From the NCBI RefSeq assembly GCF_009883635.2, contig NZ_CP026115.2, positions 434,001-498,000 of the forward strand: 64,000 nucleotides of DNA, given 5' to 3'. This document shows positions 18,763 to 27,098 of the stretch, piece after piece. Every line of letters begins with the position of its first letter. The stretch's first letter is position 1. Under the pieces are notes generated by a model. It did not search any database, was not told the origin of the DNA, and worked only from the letters and a program-made list of their open reading frames with translations. This stretch comes from Pseudomonas putida (GTDB taxonomy: Bacteria > Pseudomonadota > Gammaproteobacteria > Pseudomonadales > Pseudomonadaceae). The position numbers were made by a program, and so were the translations under genes.

Positions 18763-19442
18763 TGCCACTGGACGCCAGTGACTTCGGCGCGGTCTGGCTG
18801 ACCATCAAACTGGCCAGCCTGACCACGCTGATCCTGCTGATTATCGGCACGCCCATCGCCTGGTGGCTGGCGCGCACGCGCTCGTGGCTGCGCGGGCCGG
18901 TGGGCGCGGTGGTGGCGCTGCCACTGGTGCTGCCGCCGACGGTGATCGGCTTCTACCTGCTGATCGCCCTCGGCCCGCACGGCTGGCTCGGCCAGGCGAC
19001 CCAGGCCATGGGCCTGGGTACCGTGGTGTTCAGCTTCACGGGCCTGGTGATCGGCTCGACGGTGTACTCCATGCCCTTCGTGGTGCAGCCGCTGCAAAAC
19101 GCCTTCGACGCCATCGGCCAGCGCCCGCTGGAAGTGGCCGCGACCCTGCGCGCCAGCCCCTGGGACACGTTCGTGCATGTGGTGCTGCCGCTGGCCCGGC
19201 CCGGCTTCGTCACCGCCAGCATCCTCGGCTTTGCCCATACCGTGGGCGAGTTCGGTGTGGTGCTGATGATCGGTGGCAACATCCCCGACAAAACCCGCGT
19301 GGTCTCGGTGCAAATCTTCGATCACGTCGAGGCCATGGAATATTCGCAAGCCCACTGGCTGGCCGGTGCCATGCTGGTATTCTCGTTCCTGGTACTGCTC
19401 CTGCTCTACGCCGGGCGCCGTAGCAAAGCTGGCTGGAGCTGA
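18762..19442 (+). CDS. modB: Molybdate ABC transporter permease
   Basis: A 226-residue membrane protein with five to six transmembrane helices and the EAA loop [20 protein letters not shown], which docks with the ModC ATPase. It overlaps the end of modA by one base (TGATG), showing translational coupling, and lies 1 base before modC. Confidence 0.95.
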
Positions 19443-19443
19443 A

Positions 19444-20535
19444 ATGAGCGGATCGATTGTGGCGCGCCTGAAGCTGGCGCGCGACGACTTCACCCTGGAC
19501 GTCGACCTGAACCTGCCAGGCCGCGGCATCAGCGCGCTGTTTGGCCATTCCGGTTCGGGCAAGACCTCGTGCCTGCGCTGCCTGGCCGGGCTGGAACGGG
19601 CGGCCAGTGCCTATATCGAGGTCAACGGCGAGGTCTGGGAGGACAGCGCCCGCGCTCACTTCCTGGCACCGCACCTGCGGCCGGTGGGCTACGTGTTCCA
19701 GGAGGCCAGCCTGTTTGCGCACCTGTCGGTGCGCGGCAACCTGGAGTTCGGCTGGAGGCGCATCGCCCCGGCCGAGCGCAAGGTCAGCCTCGACCAGGCC
19801 TGCCAACTGCTGGGCATCGGCCACCTGCTCGAACGCAAGCCGGCCACCTTGTCGGGCGGCGAGGCCCAGCGGGTCGGCATTGCCCGCGCACTGCTCAGCA
19901 GCCCGCGCCTGCTGTTGATGGACGAACCGCTGGCCGCACTCGACGGCCCACGTAAGCGCGAGATCCTGCCATACCTCGAACGCCTTCACGACGAACTGGA
20001 CATCCCACTGATCTACGTCAGCCATGCCCAGGACGAAGTGGCACGGCTGGCCGACCACCTGGTGCTGCTGGAGCAAGGCCGGGCCATGGCCAGTGGGCCG
20101 ATCGGCGAGACCTTGGCCCGCCTCGACCTGTCCCTGGCCCAGGGCGAGGACGCCGGAGTGGTCTTCGAGGGCATGGTCGTCGGCCACGACCCGCACTACG
20201 ACCTGCTCGACCTGCGCCTGCCCGGCAGTGACGCGCCATTGCTGCGCATCGCCCACCCGGCGCACAGCATGGGCAGCACCTTGCGGGTCAAAGTCCAGGC
20301 CCGGGATGTGAGCCTGGCACTGCGCGCCGACAGCACCTCGAGCATTCTCAACCGCTTGCCGGTGCGGGTGCGCGAAGCGCGTCCGGCAGACAACCCGGCG
20401 CATGTGCTGGTCAGCCTGGATGCCGGCGGCAACGCCTTGCTGGCGCGCATTACCCGGTTCTCGGCGGACCAGCTTGGCCTGCACCCAGGCCAGGCGCTGT
20501 TCGCCCAGATCAAGTCGGTGGCACTGCTGGGCTGA
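19444..20535 (+). CDS. modC: Molybdate ABC transporter ATPase
   Basis: A 363-residue ATPase. Walker [10 protein letters not shown] at residues 34-42, the ABC signature [15 protein letters not shown], Walker [13 protein letters not shown], and a C-terminal MOP (molybdate-binding) domain around residues 290-360. It powers import through ModB. The ATG at 19444 directly follows the modB stop. Confidence 0.95.
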   Translation: MSGSIVARLKLARDDFTLDVDLNLPGRGISALFGHSGSGKTSCLRCLAGLERAASAYIEVNGEVWEDSARAHFLAPHLRPVGYVFQEASLFAHLSVRGNLEFGWRRIAPAERKVSLDQACQLLGIGHLLERKPATLSGGEAQRVGIARALLSSPRLLLMDEPLAALDGPRKREILPYLERLHDELDIPLIYVSHAQDEVARLADHLVLLEQGRAMASGPIGETLARLDLSLAQGEDAGVVFEGMVVGHDPHYDLLDLRLPGSDAPLLRIAHPAHSMGSTLRVKVQARDVSLALRADSTSSILNRLPVRVREARPADNPAHVLVSLDAGGNALLARITRFSADQLGLHPGQALFAQIKSVALLG

Positions 20536-20592
20536 GCATCTTCGCGGTGGCCGTTGTCCATTGATCAGTGACTTGATCGAGGCCTGCCGCCG

Positions 20593-21615
20593 ATGCTCGA
20601 CTGCCCTCTGCCACCCAGCCTGCATTATGTTGATGACAGCCAACCGGGGCTGACCCGGCGTCGCTGGCGCGACCGTTTCATCTACCTCGATGACCAGGGG
20701 CAGCGCATACGCGACAAAGAAACCCTGGCGCGCATCGCCGCACTGGTCATCCCACCGGCCTACACCGATGTCTGGATCTGCAGCGACCCGCAGGGCCACC
20801 TGCAAGCCACCGGCCACGATGCCCGAGGCCGCAAGCAGTATCGCTACCATGCGCAATGGCGCGAACTGCGCGACCAGCACAAATACGGGCGCATGCTGGC
20901 CTTTGCCCAGGCCCTGCCCAAGCTGCGGGCACAACTGGAAGCACACCTGGCCCGCCCGGGCCTTGACCGTGAAAAGGTCATGGCGCTGGTGGTAAGCCTG
21001 CTCGACCACACACTCATCCGCATCGGCAACCAGCGCTATCTGCGCGACAACCAGTCCTATGGACTGACTACCCTGCGCAATCGCCACGTAGAGGTGAAAG
21101 GCAGCACTGTGCGCTTCCAGTTCCGCGGCAAGCGCGGCGTCGAGCACAACGTCACACTGCGTGACCGGCGTCTGGCCAACCTGCTCAAGCGCTGCATGGA
21201 ATTACCCGGGCAGGCGCTGTTCCAGTACCTGGACGAAGACGGCCAGCGGCACAGCATCGGCTCCAGCGAGGTCAACCAGTTCCTGCAACAACTGACTGGC
21301 GCCGATTTTACCGCCAAGGACTACCGCACCTGGGCCGGTAGCAGCCTGGCCCTGAGCCTGCTCAGGCCCCTGGCCTGGGAGCCGGAAAGCGAGGCAAAGC
21401 GCCAGGTCGCGACCATCGTCAAGCAGGTCGCCGCTCGCCTGGGCAACACCCCGGCGGTGTGCAGGCGCTGTTATATCCACCCGGCCGTGCTCGAACATTA
21501 TGCCCTCGGGCGCCTGGCCGACTTGCCCGGGCGCCGCGTGCGCAAGGGGCTGGATGCCGAAGAGGTGGCTTTGCTGCTGTTCCTTCAGGCCCTGGAAACA
21601 GCAGACGATGATTGA
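20593..21615 (+). CDS. DNA topoisomerase IB (poxvirus type)
   Basis: A 340-residue bacterial type IB topoisomerase, which relaxes supercoils by nicking one strand through a 3'-phosphotyrosine. The N-terminal domain has LVIPPAYTDVWICSDPQGHL and ATGHDARGRKQYRYH; the catalytic domain has RIGNQRY, TLRNRHVEV, KDYRTWAGS (residues 242-250) and the Tyr nucleophile Tyr294 in NTPAVCRRCYIHP. Length and motifs are complete. It follows modC by 57 bp and is probably expressed separately. Confidence 0.93.
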   Translation: MLDCPLPPSLHYVDDSQPGLTRRRWRDRFIYLDDQGQRIRDKETLARIAALVIPPAYTDVWICSDPQGHLQATGHDARGRKQYRYHAQWRELRDQHKYGRMLAFAQALPKLRAQLEAHLARPGLDREKVMALVVSLLDHTLIRIGNQRYLRDNQSYGLTTLRNRHVEVKGSTVRFQFRGKRGVEHNVTLRDRRLANLLKRCMELPGQALFQYLDEDGQRHSIGSSEVNQFLQQLTGADFTAKDYRTWAGSSLALSLLRPLAWEPESEAKRQVATIVKQVAARLGNTPAVCRRCYIHPAVLEHYALGRLADLPGRRVRKGLDAEEVALLLFLQALETADDD

Positions 21616-21869
21616 GCCGAACTATTCGGCCTATCATGCAGAGAAATTTCCCATAAAGGCCGAAGCCCCCTATTCTTGCCACCGAGCACCTTCGCCGACA
21701 CGCTTAGCAGCATTTACCTCGGCACCTGCAACTAAAGACACGCAACAGAATTTGTCTTTCGGGGAATTACTATCCGCCGAAAGCGTCTTTAATGAGAAGG
21801 AAGAGGGACAAGCTCCCACCGTTGCAGCCCAATGGCCCGACGGATTTCGACATCACCAAGGAGAACTAC

Positions 21870-22067
21870 ATGCTGATACTCACCCGTAAGGTTGGCGAAA
21901 GTATCGTCATCAACGATGACATCAAAGTCACCATTCTGGGCGTAAAAGGGATGCAGGTGAGGATTGGCATCGATGCACCAAAGGATGTTCAGGTGCACCG
22001 TGAAGAGATCTTCAAGCGCATCCAGGCCGGCAGCCCGGCTCCGGAAAAGCACGACGACCAACACTGA
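21870..22067 (+). CDS. rsmE: CsrA/RsmA family translational regulator RsmE
   Basis: A 65-residue RNA-binding protein: [20 protein letters not shown], then [20 protein letters not shown] with the conserved Arg that contacts GGA motifs. It binds ANGGA sites over ribosome sites and is titrated by small RNAs under GacA control. It is closer to the RsmE branch than to RsmA or RsmI. The leader contains AAGGAG over its own SD and a nearby GAAGGAAG, so autoregulation is plausible. The gacA gene is also in this window, about 39 kb away. Confidence 0.85.
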   Translation: MLILTRKVGESIVINDDIKVTILGVKGMQVRIGIDAPKDVQVHREEIFKRIQAGSPAPEKHDDQH

Positions 22068-22135
22068 CCCGAGCCTCGCTTCAAGCCGCACGGACGCGCT
22101 TGATCGAATGGCCGGCGCAAGCCACAACCTGAACC

Positions 22136-22489
22136 TCAGGTGCCGAGCAGCTCGCGCACCTTGGCGATCATCTCGTCCATGTCGAACGGCTTTTCGAAGA
22201 CCGCAGCAAACTGCTCCGGGCGCCCTTGGCCGGCCTGGGCGCCGCTCATGAGGATCACCGGCAGGTCAGGCAGCTCCAGTTCGTCGCGAATCGCCCGCAC
22301 CAGCTCCTCACCATTGAGCACCGGCATCATGTAGTCGGTAATCACCAGCTCCACACGCTTTTCTTTCAGCGCTTCCAGGGCCTTGCGCCCGTTGCTCGCC
22401 TTTTCCACCAGAAAGCCTTCGTCCTCCAGGGCAAAGCCGAGGATATCGGCGATCAGGTATTCGTCATCGACGATCAGGATGGTGTTCAT
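22136..22489 (-). CDS. CheY-like single-domain response regulator
   Basis: A 117-residue receiver with no output domain. The acidic pocket is at ILIVDDE (Asp8/Asp9), the phospho-acceptor is Asp52 in ELVITDYMMP, and the switch residues Ser82 (ILMSGA) and Lys in FEKPFD are present. As last gene of the kinase/KaiC operon, 12 bp after the ATPase stop, it is the likely phospho-target of the PAS kinase. Confidence 0.85.
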   Translation of the reverse strand: MNTILIVDDEYLIADILGFALEDEGFLVEKASNGRKALEALKEKRVELVITDYMMPVLNGEELVRAIRDELELPDLPVILMSGAQAGQGRPEQFAAVFEKPFDMDEMIAKVRELLGT

Positions 22490-22501
22490 CGGCAGGCCCC
22501 G

Positions 22502-23947
22502 TCAGCCACCCCCTTGCGGTACCGGAGTACCCGACAGTACACCGCAGGCGCCCTCGAACGCCTTGCGCAGGCTGATACCCTGCTGCCCGATAAGCAATTC
22601 GTGCAGCGCGGGGTCGTGATGACTGTCGCGCACCTTCAGGATCGACAGCATGCGCCGCAGTTGTGAATCCAGCTCGACGAAGCGCATCAGCATGAGGTTG
22701 TCGACGATGCTCGACAGGTCTGGCGCCGGGGCGGTGATTTCCGAACCGAAAATATCACGCATCTCCCAGGTGAGCATGACGCTGACATCCCGCGCCCGCA
22801 GCTCGCCAGCCAGGGCTCGGAAGAACGCATTGAGCCGCGCCGGGTCGGTCGCCAGGCGGCTGAACGCGCCCAGGCTGTCGATCAGCACGCGCTTGCTGCC
22901 CTGCCGCTCGACCTGCTCGAGCAGGCGCGCGCCCACCTGGTCCAGCAGGCCTTCAGTGGTCGGTTGCCAGCACAGTTGCAAGGCACCCACGCGCTCCAGC
23001 GCAGCGAAGTCGTAACCCAGCGATGCAGCCTTCAGCCTCAGCCTCGCGGGGGTCTCGTAGAAGCCAAAATGCAAGGCCGGCTGCTCGGCGCTGGCCGCCG
23101 CCAGAAATGCCAGCCCCAAGGAGGTCTTGCCAATCCCCGAGGGCCCCATCAACAAGCTGACCGAGCCCAGTGTCAGGCCCCCGCCCAGCATGTCATCCAA
23201 TGCCTCGACACCCGTGGATACCCGGCTCAGTGAGGCACTGCCAAGCTGGCTGGGGTGGCTGTAAAGCGATTCCAGTCGCGGATAGACGTGCATCCCCGCC
23301 TCATCGATCAGGCACTCATGGCGCCCGGACAACGCCCCGCTGCCCCGAGTCTTGCGCAACTGCACATGGCGCACCGCGCGGCTACCGACCAGTTGCTCGC
23401 CCAACTCGATCACACCATCGACCATGGTGTGCTCCGGGCTGTTGTCCTCCAGGCGGGCGCTGGTCAGCAGCAGCACGGTACAACCCGCGAACGCCGCATG
23501 GCCCTGCAATTCCGAGACGAACTTCTTGGTATCCAGCGCCGTTTCGGCACGCACCCGGGCATTGAGTACCCCGTCGACGATCAGCAGGCTCGCCTGCTGC
23601 CTGCCGATTTCCTGACGCAGCAACTTGACCACCGCATCGAGCCCTTCCTGCTCCAGGGTGTCGAAGGCACTGACGAACTGGATCTGGTCACCGACCAGCG
23701 CCGGGTCAAAAAATTCGAGGGTCGCCAGGTACTGGAACAGGCGCTCGTGGGACTCGCTGAGCAAGGTCGCCACCAGCACCTTGCCCCCGTCACGCACATG
23801 GCTGCAGGCCAGTTGGTTGGCCAGGATGGTCTTGCCCGCACCGGGCGGCCCCTGAACGATGTAGGAAGCGCCCGCGACCAGGCCGCCCTTGAGCAGCGCG
23901 TCGAGACCTTCGATTCCCGTAACCAGCCGTTTGAGTGCCTGCACCAT
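22502..23947 (-). CDS. KaiC-like double RecA-domain ATPase
   Basis: A 481-residue protein with two tandem RecA/KaiC domains. Domain 1 has Walker A GPPGAGKT (33-40) and Walker B LLIVDG (121-126); domain 2 has GPSGIGKTS (268-276) and RVLIDSLG (353-360). This is the architecture of KaiC from cyanobacterial clocks, and of the circadian-like proteins in many non-cyanobacteria, but no kaiB or kaiA is present. It begins 5 bp after the histidine kinase stop. Its role is inferred as an ATP-dependent timer or scaffold for the kinase and receiver. Confidence 0.85.
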   Translation of the reverse strand: MVQALKRLVTGIEGLDALLKGGLVAGASYIVQGPPGAGKTILANQLACSHVRDGGKVLVATLLSESHERLFQYLATLEFFDPALVGDQIQFVSAFDTLEQEGLDAVVKLLRQEIGRQQASLLIVDGVLNARVRAETALDTKKFVSELQGHAAFAGCTVLLLTSARLEDNSPEHTMVDGVIELGEQLVGSRAVRHVQLRKTRGSGALSGRHECLIDEAGMHVYPRLESLYSHPSQLGSASLSRVSTGVEALDDMLGGGLTLGSVSLLMGPSGIGKTSLGLAFLAAASAEQPALHFGFYETPARLRLKAASLGYDFAALERVGALQLCWQPTTEGLLDQVGARLLEQVERQGSKRVLIDSLGAFSRLATDPARLNAFFRALAGELRARDVSVMLTWEMRDIFGSEITAPAPDLSSIVDNLMLMRFVELDSQLRRMLSILKVRDSHHDPALHELLIGQQGISLRKAFEGACGVLSGTPVPQGGG

Positions 23948-23952
23948 GGTGG

Positions 23953-25113
23953 CTACCTGTCGTGTTGTGCCCCTGCGTCGGGCTGATAGGCCGGCAGATA
24001 CAGGCGCATGCATGTGCCATGGCCGGGCGTGCTTTCGACGCTGATGGCGCCATTGCTCTGTTTGGCAAAGCCATAGACCTGGCTGAGGCCAAGGCCGGTG
24101 CCCTTGCCGAAAGGCTTGGTGGTGAAAAATGGCTCGAAGATGCGCGGCAGCACCTGCGGGTCGATACCGTCACCACTGTCATTCACTTTGAAGCACACGA
24201 ACGTGCCGTGCAGTCCCTCTACTTCGCCTGCCAAATCGACCGTCAGTACCGCCAGGTCGATCGTACCCCGCTCGCCGATCGCATCGCGCGCATTGAACAG
24301 CAGGTTGAGCAGCACCATCTGCAACTGCCCGGTATCCACCTCGATCAGCGGCAGATCGGGCTGCAGGTACTCCTGCAACACGATTTCACGCGGCAGTGCG
24401 TGCTCCAGCAGGCCACGCGTGGATTCCAGCAGCCTGGCCGGGGCGATCAGCGAAACATCGAGTTGCCGATGGCGGGCGAAGCTGAGCAGTTGCTGGGTCA
24501 GCTCGGTGCCACGCTGCCCGGCATCGAGAATGTGCTCGAGCATGCGCTGCACTCGCACCGGGTCCTGGCTGGCCTGCGCCAGGCGCGCTGAGTTGATGAT
24601 GATGGTCAGCAGGTTGTTGAAGTCGTGCGCCAGGCCGCCGGTGAGCTGGCCCAGCGCTTCGAGCTTCTGCGCCTGGAACAGCTGGGCACGTACGGCGTCG
24701 AGCTGCAGCGCCGATTCGCGCCGGTCGGTGATATCACGTGTGACCTTGGCCAGGCCGACGATCTGCCCCTGTTCATCACGGATTACATCCAGCGCGGCCA
24801 GGGCCCAGAACTGCGTGCCGTCCTTGCGTACGCGCCAGCCTTCGTCCTGCGCTACACCCTGCTCCAGGGCCTGCTTGAGCAGGCGCTCCGGGCGCCCTTC
24901 GGCGCAATCCTGAGGGGTGAAGAACAGCGAGAAATGCCGGCCTATGACTTCTTCGGCACGGTAGCCCTTGATCCGTTGGGCACCTGCGTTCCAGGACACC
25001 ACATGGCCAGTGGGGTCGAGCATGTAGATGGCGTAGTCCACCACCGATTGCACCAGCTGCTCATAGCGGCTGGCGGGCATTACCGGGTGATCGATACAGT
25101 CGGCTGAAACCAT
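23953..25113 (-). CDS. PAS-domain sensor histidine kinase
   Basis: A 386-residue soluble kinase. A PAS domain spans about residues 15-135 (WNAGAQRIKGYRAEEVIGRH). The phospho-acceptor is His163 in GGLAHDFNNLLT, a HisKA form common in hybrid-type kinases, and the ATPase boxes are NLLFNARDAI, DSGDGID, and GKGTGLGLSQVYGF. There is no transmembrane helix, so the input is cytosolic. It heads a three-gene operon with a KaiC-like ATPase and a receiver, which suggests a phosphorelay coupled to KaiC. Confidence 0.9.
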   Translation of the reverse strand: MVSADCIDHPVMPASRYEQLVQSVVDYAIYMLDPTGHVVSWNAGAQRIKGYRAEEVIGRHFSLFFTPQDCAEGRPERLLKQALEQGVAQDEGWRVRKDGTQFWALAALDVIRDEQGQIVGLAKVTRDITDRRESALQLDAVRAQLFQAQKLEALGQLTGGLAHDFNNLLTIIINSARLAQASQDPVRVQRMLEHILDAGQRGTELTQQLLSFARHRQLDVSLIAPARLLESTRGLLEHALPREIVLQEYLQPDLPLIEVDTGQLQMVLLNLLFNARDAIGERGTIDLAVLTVDLAGEVEGLHGTFVCFKVNDSGDGIDPQVLPRIFEPFFTTKPFGKGTGLGLSQVYGFAKQSNGAISVESTPGHGTCMRLYLPAYQPDAGAQHDR

Positions 25114-25197
25114 GCAAACTCCACAGGCACAGCAGGAGGGACCTGATTAGATTAGCCAAGCGTACACTTCTGCAACCGCGTGCGCTGCAACAGATTA

Positions 25198-25482
25198 TCA
25201 ATGCTCGGGTTCGACCATGACCGGGCTGACGCGCCGCGGCATCGCCACTTTGAGCAGCCACAGGCCCACCAGCAGAATCAGACCGCCCCCTGCCAGCGCC
25301 ATCAAGCGCTGCGGTTGCGGGTGTTCGGCATCGAAACCGAGCATCAGCAGGTAGCCACCGAGGGTAATCAGGCTGAGGTACAGAAAAGCGCCCATCAGCA
25401 TGACCTGCGCGAACAACAGGCGCCAGAACAACCGAGGACGGACAGTACGCCTGGGGGCAACCGGCGGAACGGCCTGGGACAT
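25198..25482 (-). CDS. Two-helix membrane protein, unknown function
   Basis: A 94-residue protein with a basic N-terminus, two hydrophobic helices (LLFAQVMLMGAFLYLSLITL and LMALAGGGLILLVGLWLLK) and a short acidic tail. It has no recognised domain. It lies 84 bp from the PAS kinase in the same orientation and may be a separate gene. Confidence 0.6.
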   Translation of the reverse strand: MSQAVPPVAPRRTVRPRLFWRLLFAQVMLMGAFLYLSLITLGGYLLMLGFDAEHPQPQRLMALAGGGLILLVGLWLLKVAMPRRVSPVMVEPEH

Positions 25483-25686
25483 GACATCACACTCATTGGA
25501 TCCAATGAAGTGGGCAACAGTGGCCTAATGACAGCAAGGTGTCAATTGCCCATTCGATCGACGCCCTCATTGCTTTGATCATAGGTGCTGCGATTGACTC
25601 AACTATAACAATGGGTTATAAAGCGCTCTTGATTGTCAGGCCCTTCTGCCTAGAAGCGCGCCGGTCGATACGACCCTGTCAAGCGT

Positions 25687-25771
25687 GCGAGTGTGGTGGA
25701 ATTGGTATACACAGCAGACTTAAAATCTGTCGGCGTGAGCCTTGCGGGTTCGAGTCCCGCCACTCGCACCA
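25687..25771 (+). tRNA. tRNA-Leu (UAA)
   Basis: An 85-nt class II tRNA. Acceptor stem GCGAGTG / CACTCGC, anticodon loop CTTAAAA with UAA, a long variable arm (CGGCGTGAGCCTTG), T-arm GCGGGTTCGAGTCCCGC, and encoded ACCA. A terminator follows 11 bp later. Confidence 0.95.
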
Positions 25772-25781
25772 AACTCTTTTG

Positions 25782-25807
25782 AAAAGGCGCCCTTGCGGCG
25801 CCTTTTT
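25782..25807 (+). terminator. Terminator of tRNA-Leu
   Basis: AAAAGGCGCC / GGCGCCTTTTT stem with a 5-base loop and T-run. Confidence 0.85.
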
Positions 25808-25875
25808 GCTGCCCGGCAGCAATCCCCCGCGCAACTGCTAGAGTGGAGCTTGTCTCCATCCCTTGGTATGCCGCC

Positions 25876-26289
25876 ATGCGCTACTCCCTGCTCGATGGTC
25901 AACGCGACATCATCCTCCTGATCGCCCGCGTGCTGCTCATGATCCTCTTCGTCCTTTCCGGCTGGGCCAAGCTCACCGGCTTCGAAGGCACGGTCGGCTA
26001 CATGACCTCACTGGGCGCCCCTGCCCCGATGCTGGCGGCGGCGGTTGCGGTGATCATGGAGTTCGTTGTCGGCATCCTGCTGATCCTGGGCTTCTACACC
26101 CGCCCGCTGGCCTTCCTGTTTGCCCTGTTCGTGCTGGGGACCGGGCTGCTTGGCCATCCGTTCTGGAACATGGTCGACCCAGCGCGCGCCGCCAACATGA
26201 CCCAGTTCCTGAAAAACCTCAGCATCTGCGGCGGCCTGCTGGTGTTGGCAGTCAGCGGCCCAGGGCGCTTCTCGGTCGACGGGCGCTGA
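25876..26289 (+). CDS. DoxX family membrane protein
   Basis: A 137-residue inner-membrane protein with four helices and the DoxX pattern (ILLIARVLLMILFVLSGWAKL, FEGTVGYMTSLG, AVIMEFVVGILLILGFYTRP). DoxX proteins associate with sulfur or thiol metabolism and oxidant resistance in some bacteria; the substrate is unknown here. The ATG at 25876 fits the first helix. It converges with an acidic protein 1 base later. Confidence 0.8.
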   Translation: MRYSLLDGQRDIILLIARVLLMILFVLSGWAKLTGFEGTVGYMTSLGAPAPMLAAAVAVIMEFVVGILLILGFYTRPLAFLFALFVLGTGLLGHPFWNMVDPARAANMTQFLKNLSICGGLLVLAVSGPGRFSVDGR

Positions 26290-26290
26290 T

Positions 26291-26485
26291 TCAGTCGTCC
26301 AGGTCGTCGTGCCAGGCTGGGTGATCGCGCTCTTCGTCATCGAGGTCATCCAGCAGCTCTTCGTCTTCCTCGACCTCGTCCTCGGCGCCTTGGGCATCCG
26401 CTTCAGGGTCGTAGTCTTCATAGTGGAATTCGTGATCGAGCAGGTGATCGTGCTCGGGTTCGTGCAAGTCGTCTTCGTCGCGCAT
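26291..26485 (-). CDS. Very acidic small protein
   Basis: A 64-residue protein, about half Asp/Glu, with several His (RDEDDLHEPEHDHLLDHEF and DEELLDDLDDEERDHP). CAGGAG lies just before the ATG at 26485, a strong ribosome site. It has no signal peptide or membrane segment. Such composition fits a metal-binding or nucleic-acid-mimicking protein, but this is only a suggestion. It converges with the DoxX gene. Confidence 0.6.
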   Translation of the reverse strand: MRDEDDLHEPEHDHLLDHEFHYEDYDPEADAQGAEDEVEEDEELLDDLDDEERDHPAWHDDLDD

Positions 26486-26609
26486 GGTGGCTCCTGGAAA
26501 TCTGGCTCGCCTGTATAGGCGCATCGTTGGCGGTGGTCAATGGATTGCGGTTAATGCTGACTTAACCAGCGGGCCTCAGGCTGAAATCTCTCCCTTCAAA
26601 ACGTCTGTT

Positions 26610-26634
26610 GCCCGCCTTCATGGCGGGCTTTTTT
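26610..26634 (+). terminator. Terminator 1 of 3
   Basis: GCCCGCC / GGCGGGC stem with a TTCAT loop and T6. Confidence 0.85.
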
Positions 26635-26728
26635 GCTCATGAAGAATGTCGACACGCTATCAACGTGCACTTCACGAGTTCATGACAAGTGCTTTGGCAC
26701 TCTGTCCCTGCTCCGTACGTTCTTTAGG

Positions 26729-26758
26729 ACCCGCCACTGGTTGGCGGGTTTTTCTTTT
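26729..26758 (+). terminator. Terminator 2 of 3
   Basis: ACCCGCC / GGCGGGT stem with a 7-base loop and T-rich tail. Confidence 0.85.
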
Positions 26759-26848
26759 TCCGGGTACTGGAAATGTGTACGGAAGGTTGTCGCATCCTAT
26801 GCCTGAGCGCACGCAGGCGAGCACCTCATCGCCAGAAAAAATCCGAGC

Positions 26849-26872
26849 AAAGCCCTTGAGCCGGGCTTTTCT
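26849..26872 (+). terminator. Terminator 3 of 3
   Basis: AAAGCCC / GGGCTTT stem with a 7-base loop, followed by TCTTT. Confidence 0.75.
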
Positions 26873-26938
26873 TTGGCTTTCACCCGCATACCTGAGCCAC
26901 TTTCTTACCCTTCATCTCCCCTTGCTTGTTTGCAGGCC

Positions 26939-26980
26939 TTGCAAAAAAATCATTCGAATGTACTGTATATGCATACAGCA
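26939..26980 (+). promoter_or_regulatory. SOS promoter: -35 and LexA box for the PL7 gene
   Basis: TTGCAA at 26939 could be the -35. At 26963-26978 lies CTGTATATGCATACAG, a perfect CTGT-N8-ACAG operator with the TACTGTATAT core typical of LexA1 boxes, overlapping the expected -10. The only gene it can drive on this strand is at 27099. Confidence 0.8.
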
Positions 26981-27098
26981 AACACACATTCCAAAACATC
27001 CGCCTGCGCATTCACGAGTGCCCAGCCGGATGCGGAGGAACGCATCATGGTTGGAAGGCAATCGTGCCAGGCCAATGATTTTATCGTCAGGAGTTTTT

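Larger units (their letters stand above)
26486..27098. other. 613-bp gene-free region with terminators and SOS promoter
   Basis: No convincing gene lies here. The region holds three rho-independent terminators on the plus strand (26610, 26729 and 26849) and then, at 26939-26980, a promoter with LexA box for the PL7 gene. The spacer sequences between the terminators show no homology I recognise. Each terminator could end a small RNA, but no promoter is obvious. Confidence 0.6.

Noticed and set aside
19210..21147. A 645-codon frame antisense to modB, modC and the topoisomerase
   Set aside because: The plus-strand genes are well defined by motifs and tight spacing; the antisense frame is compositional.
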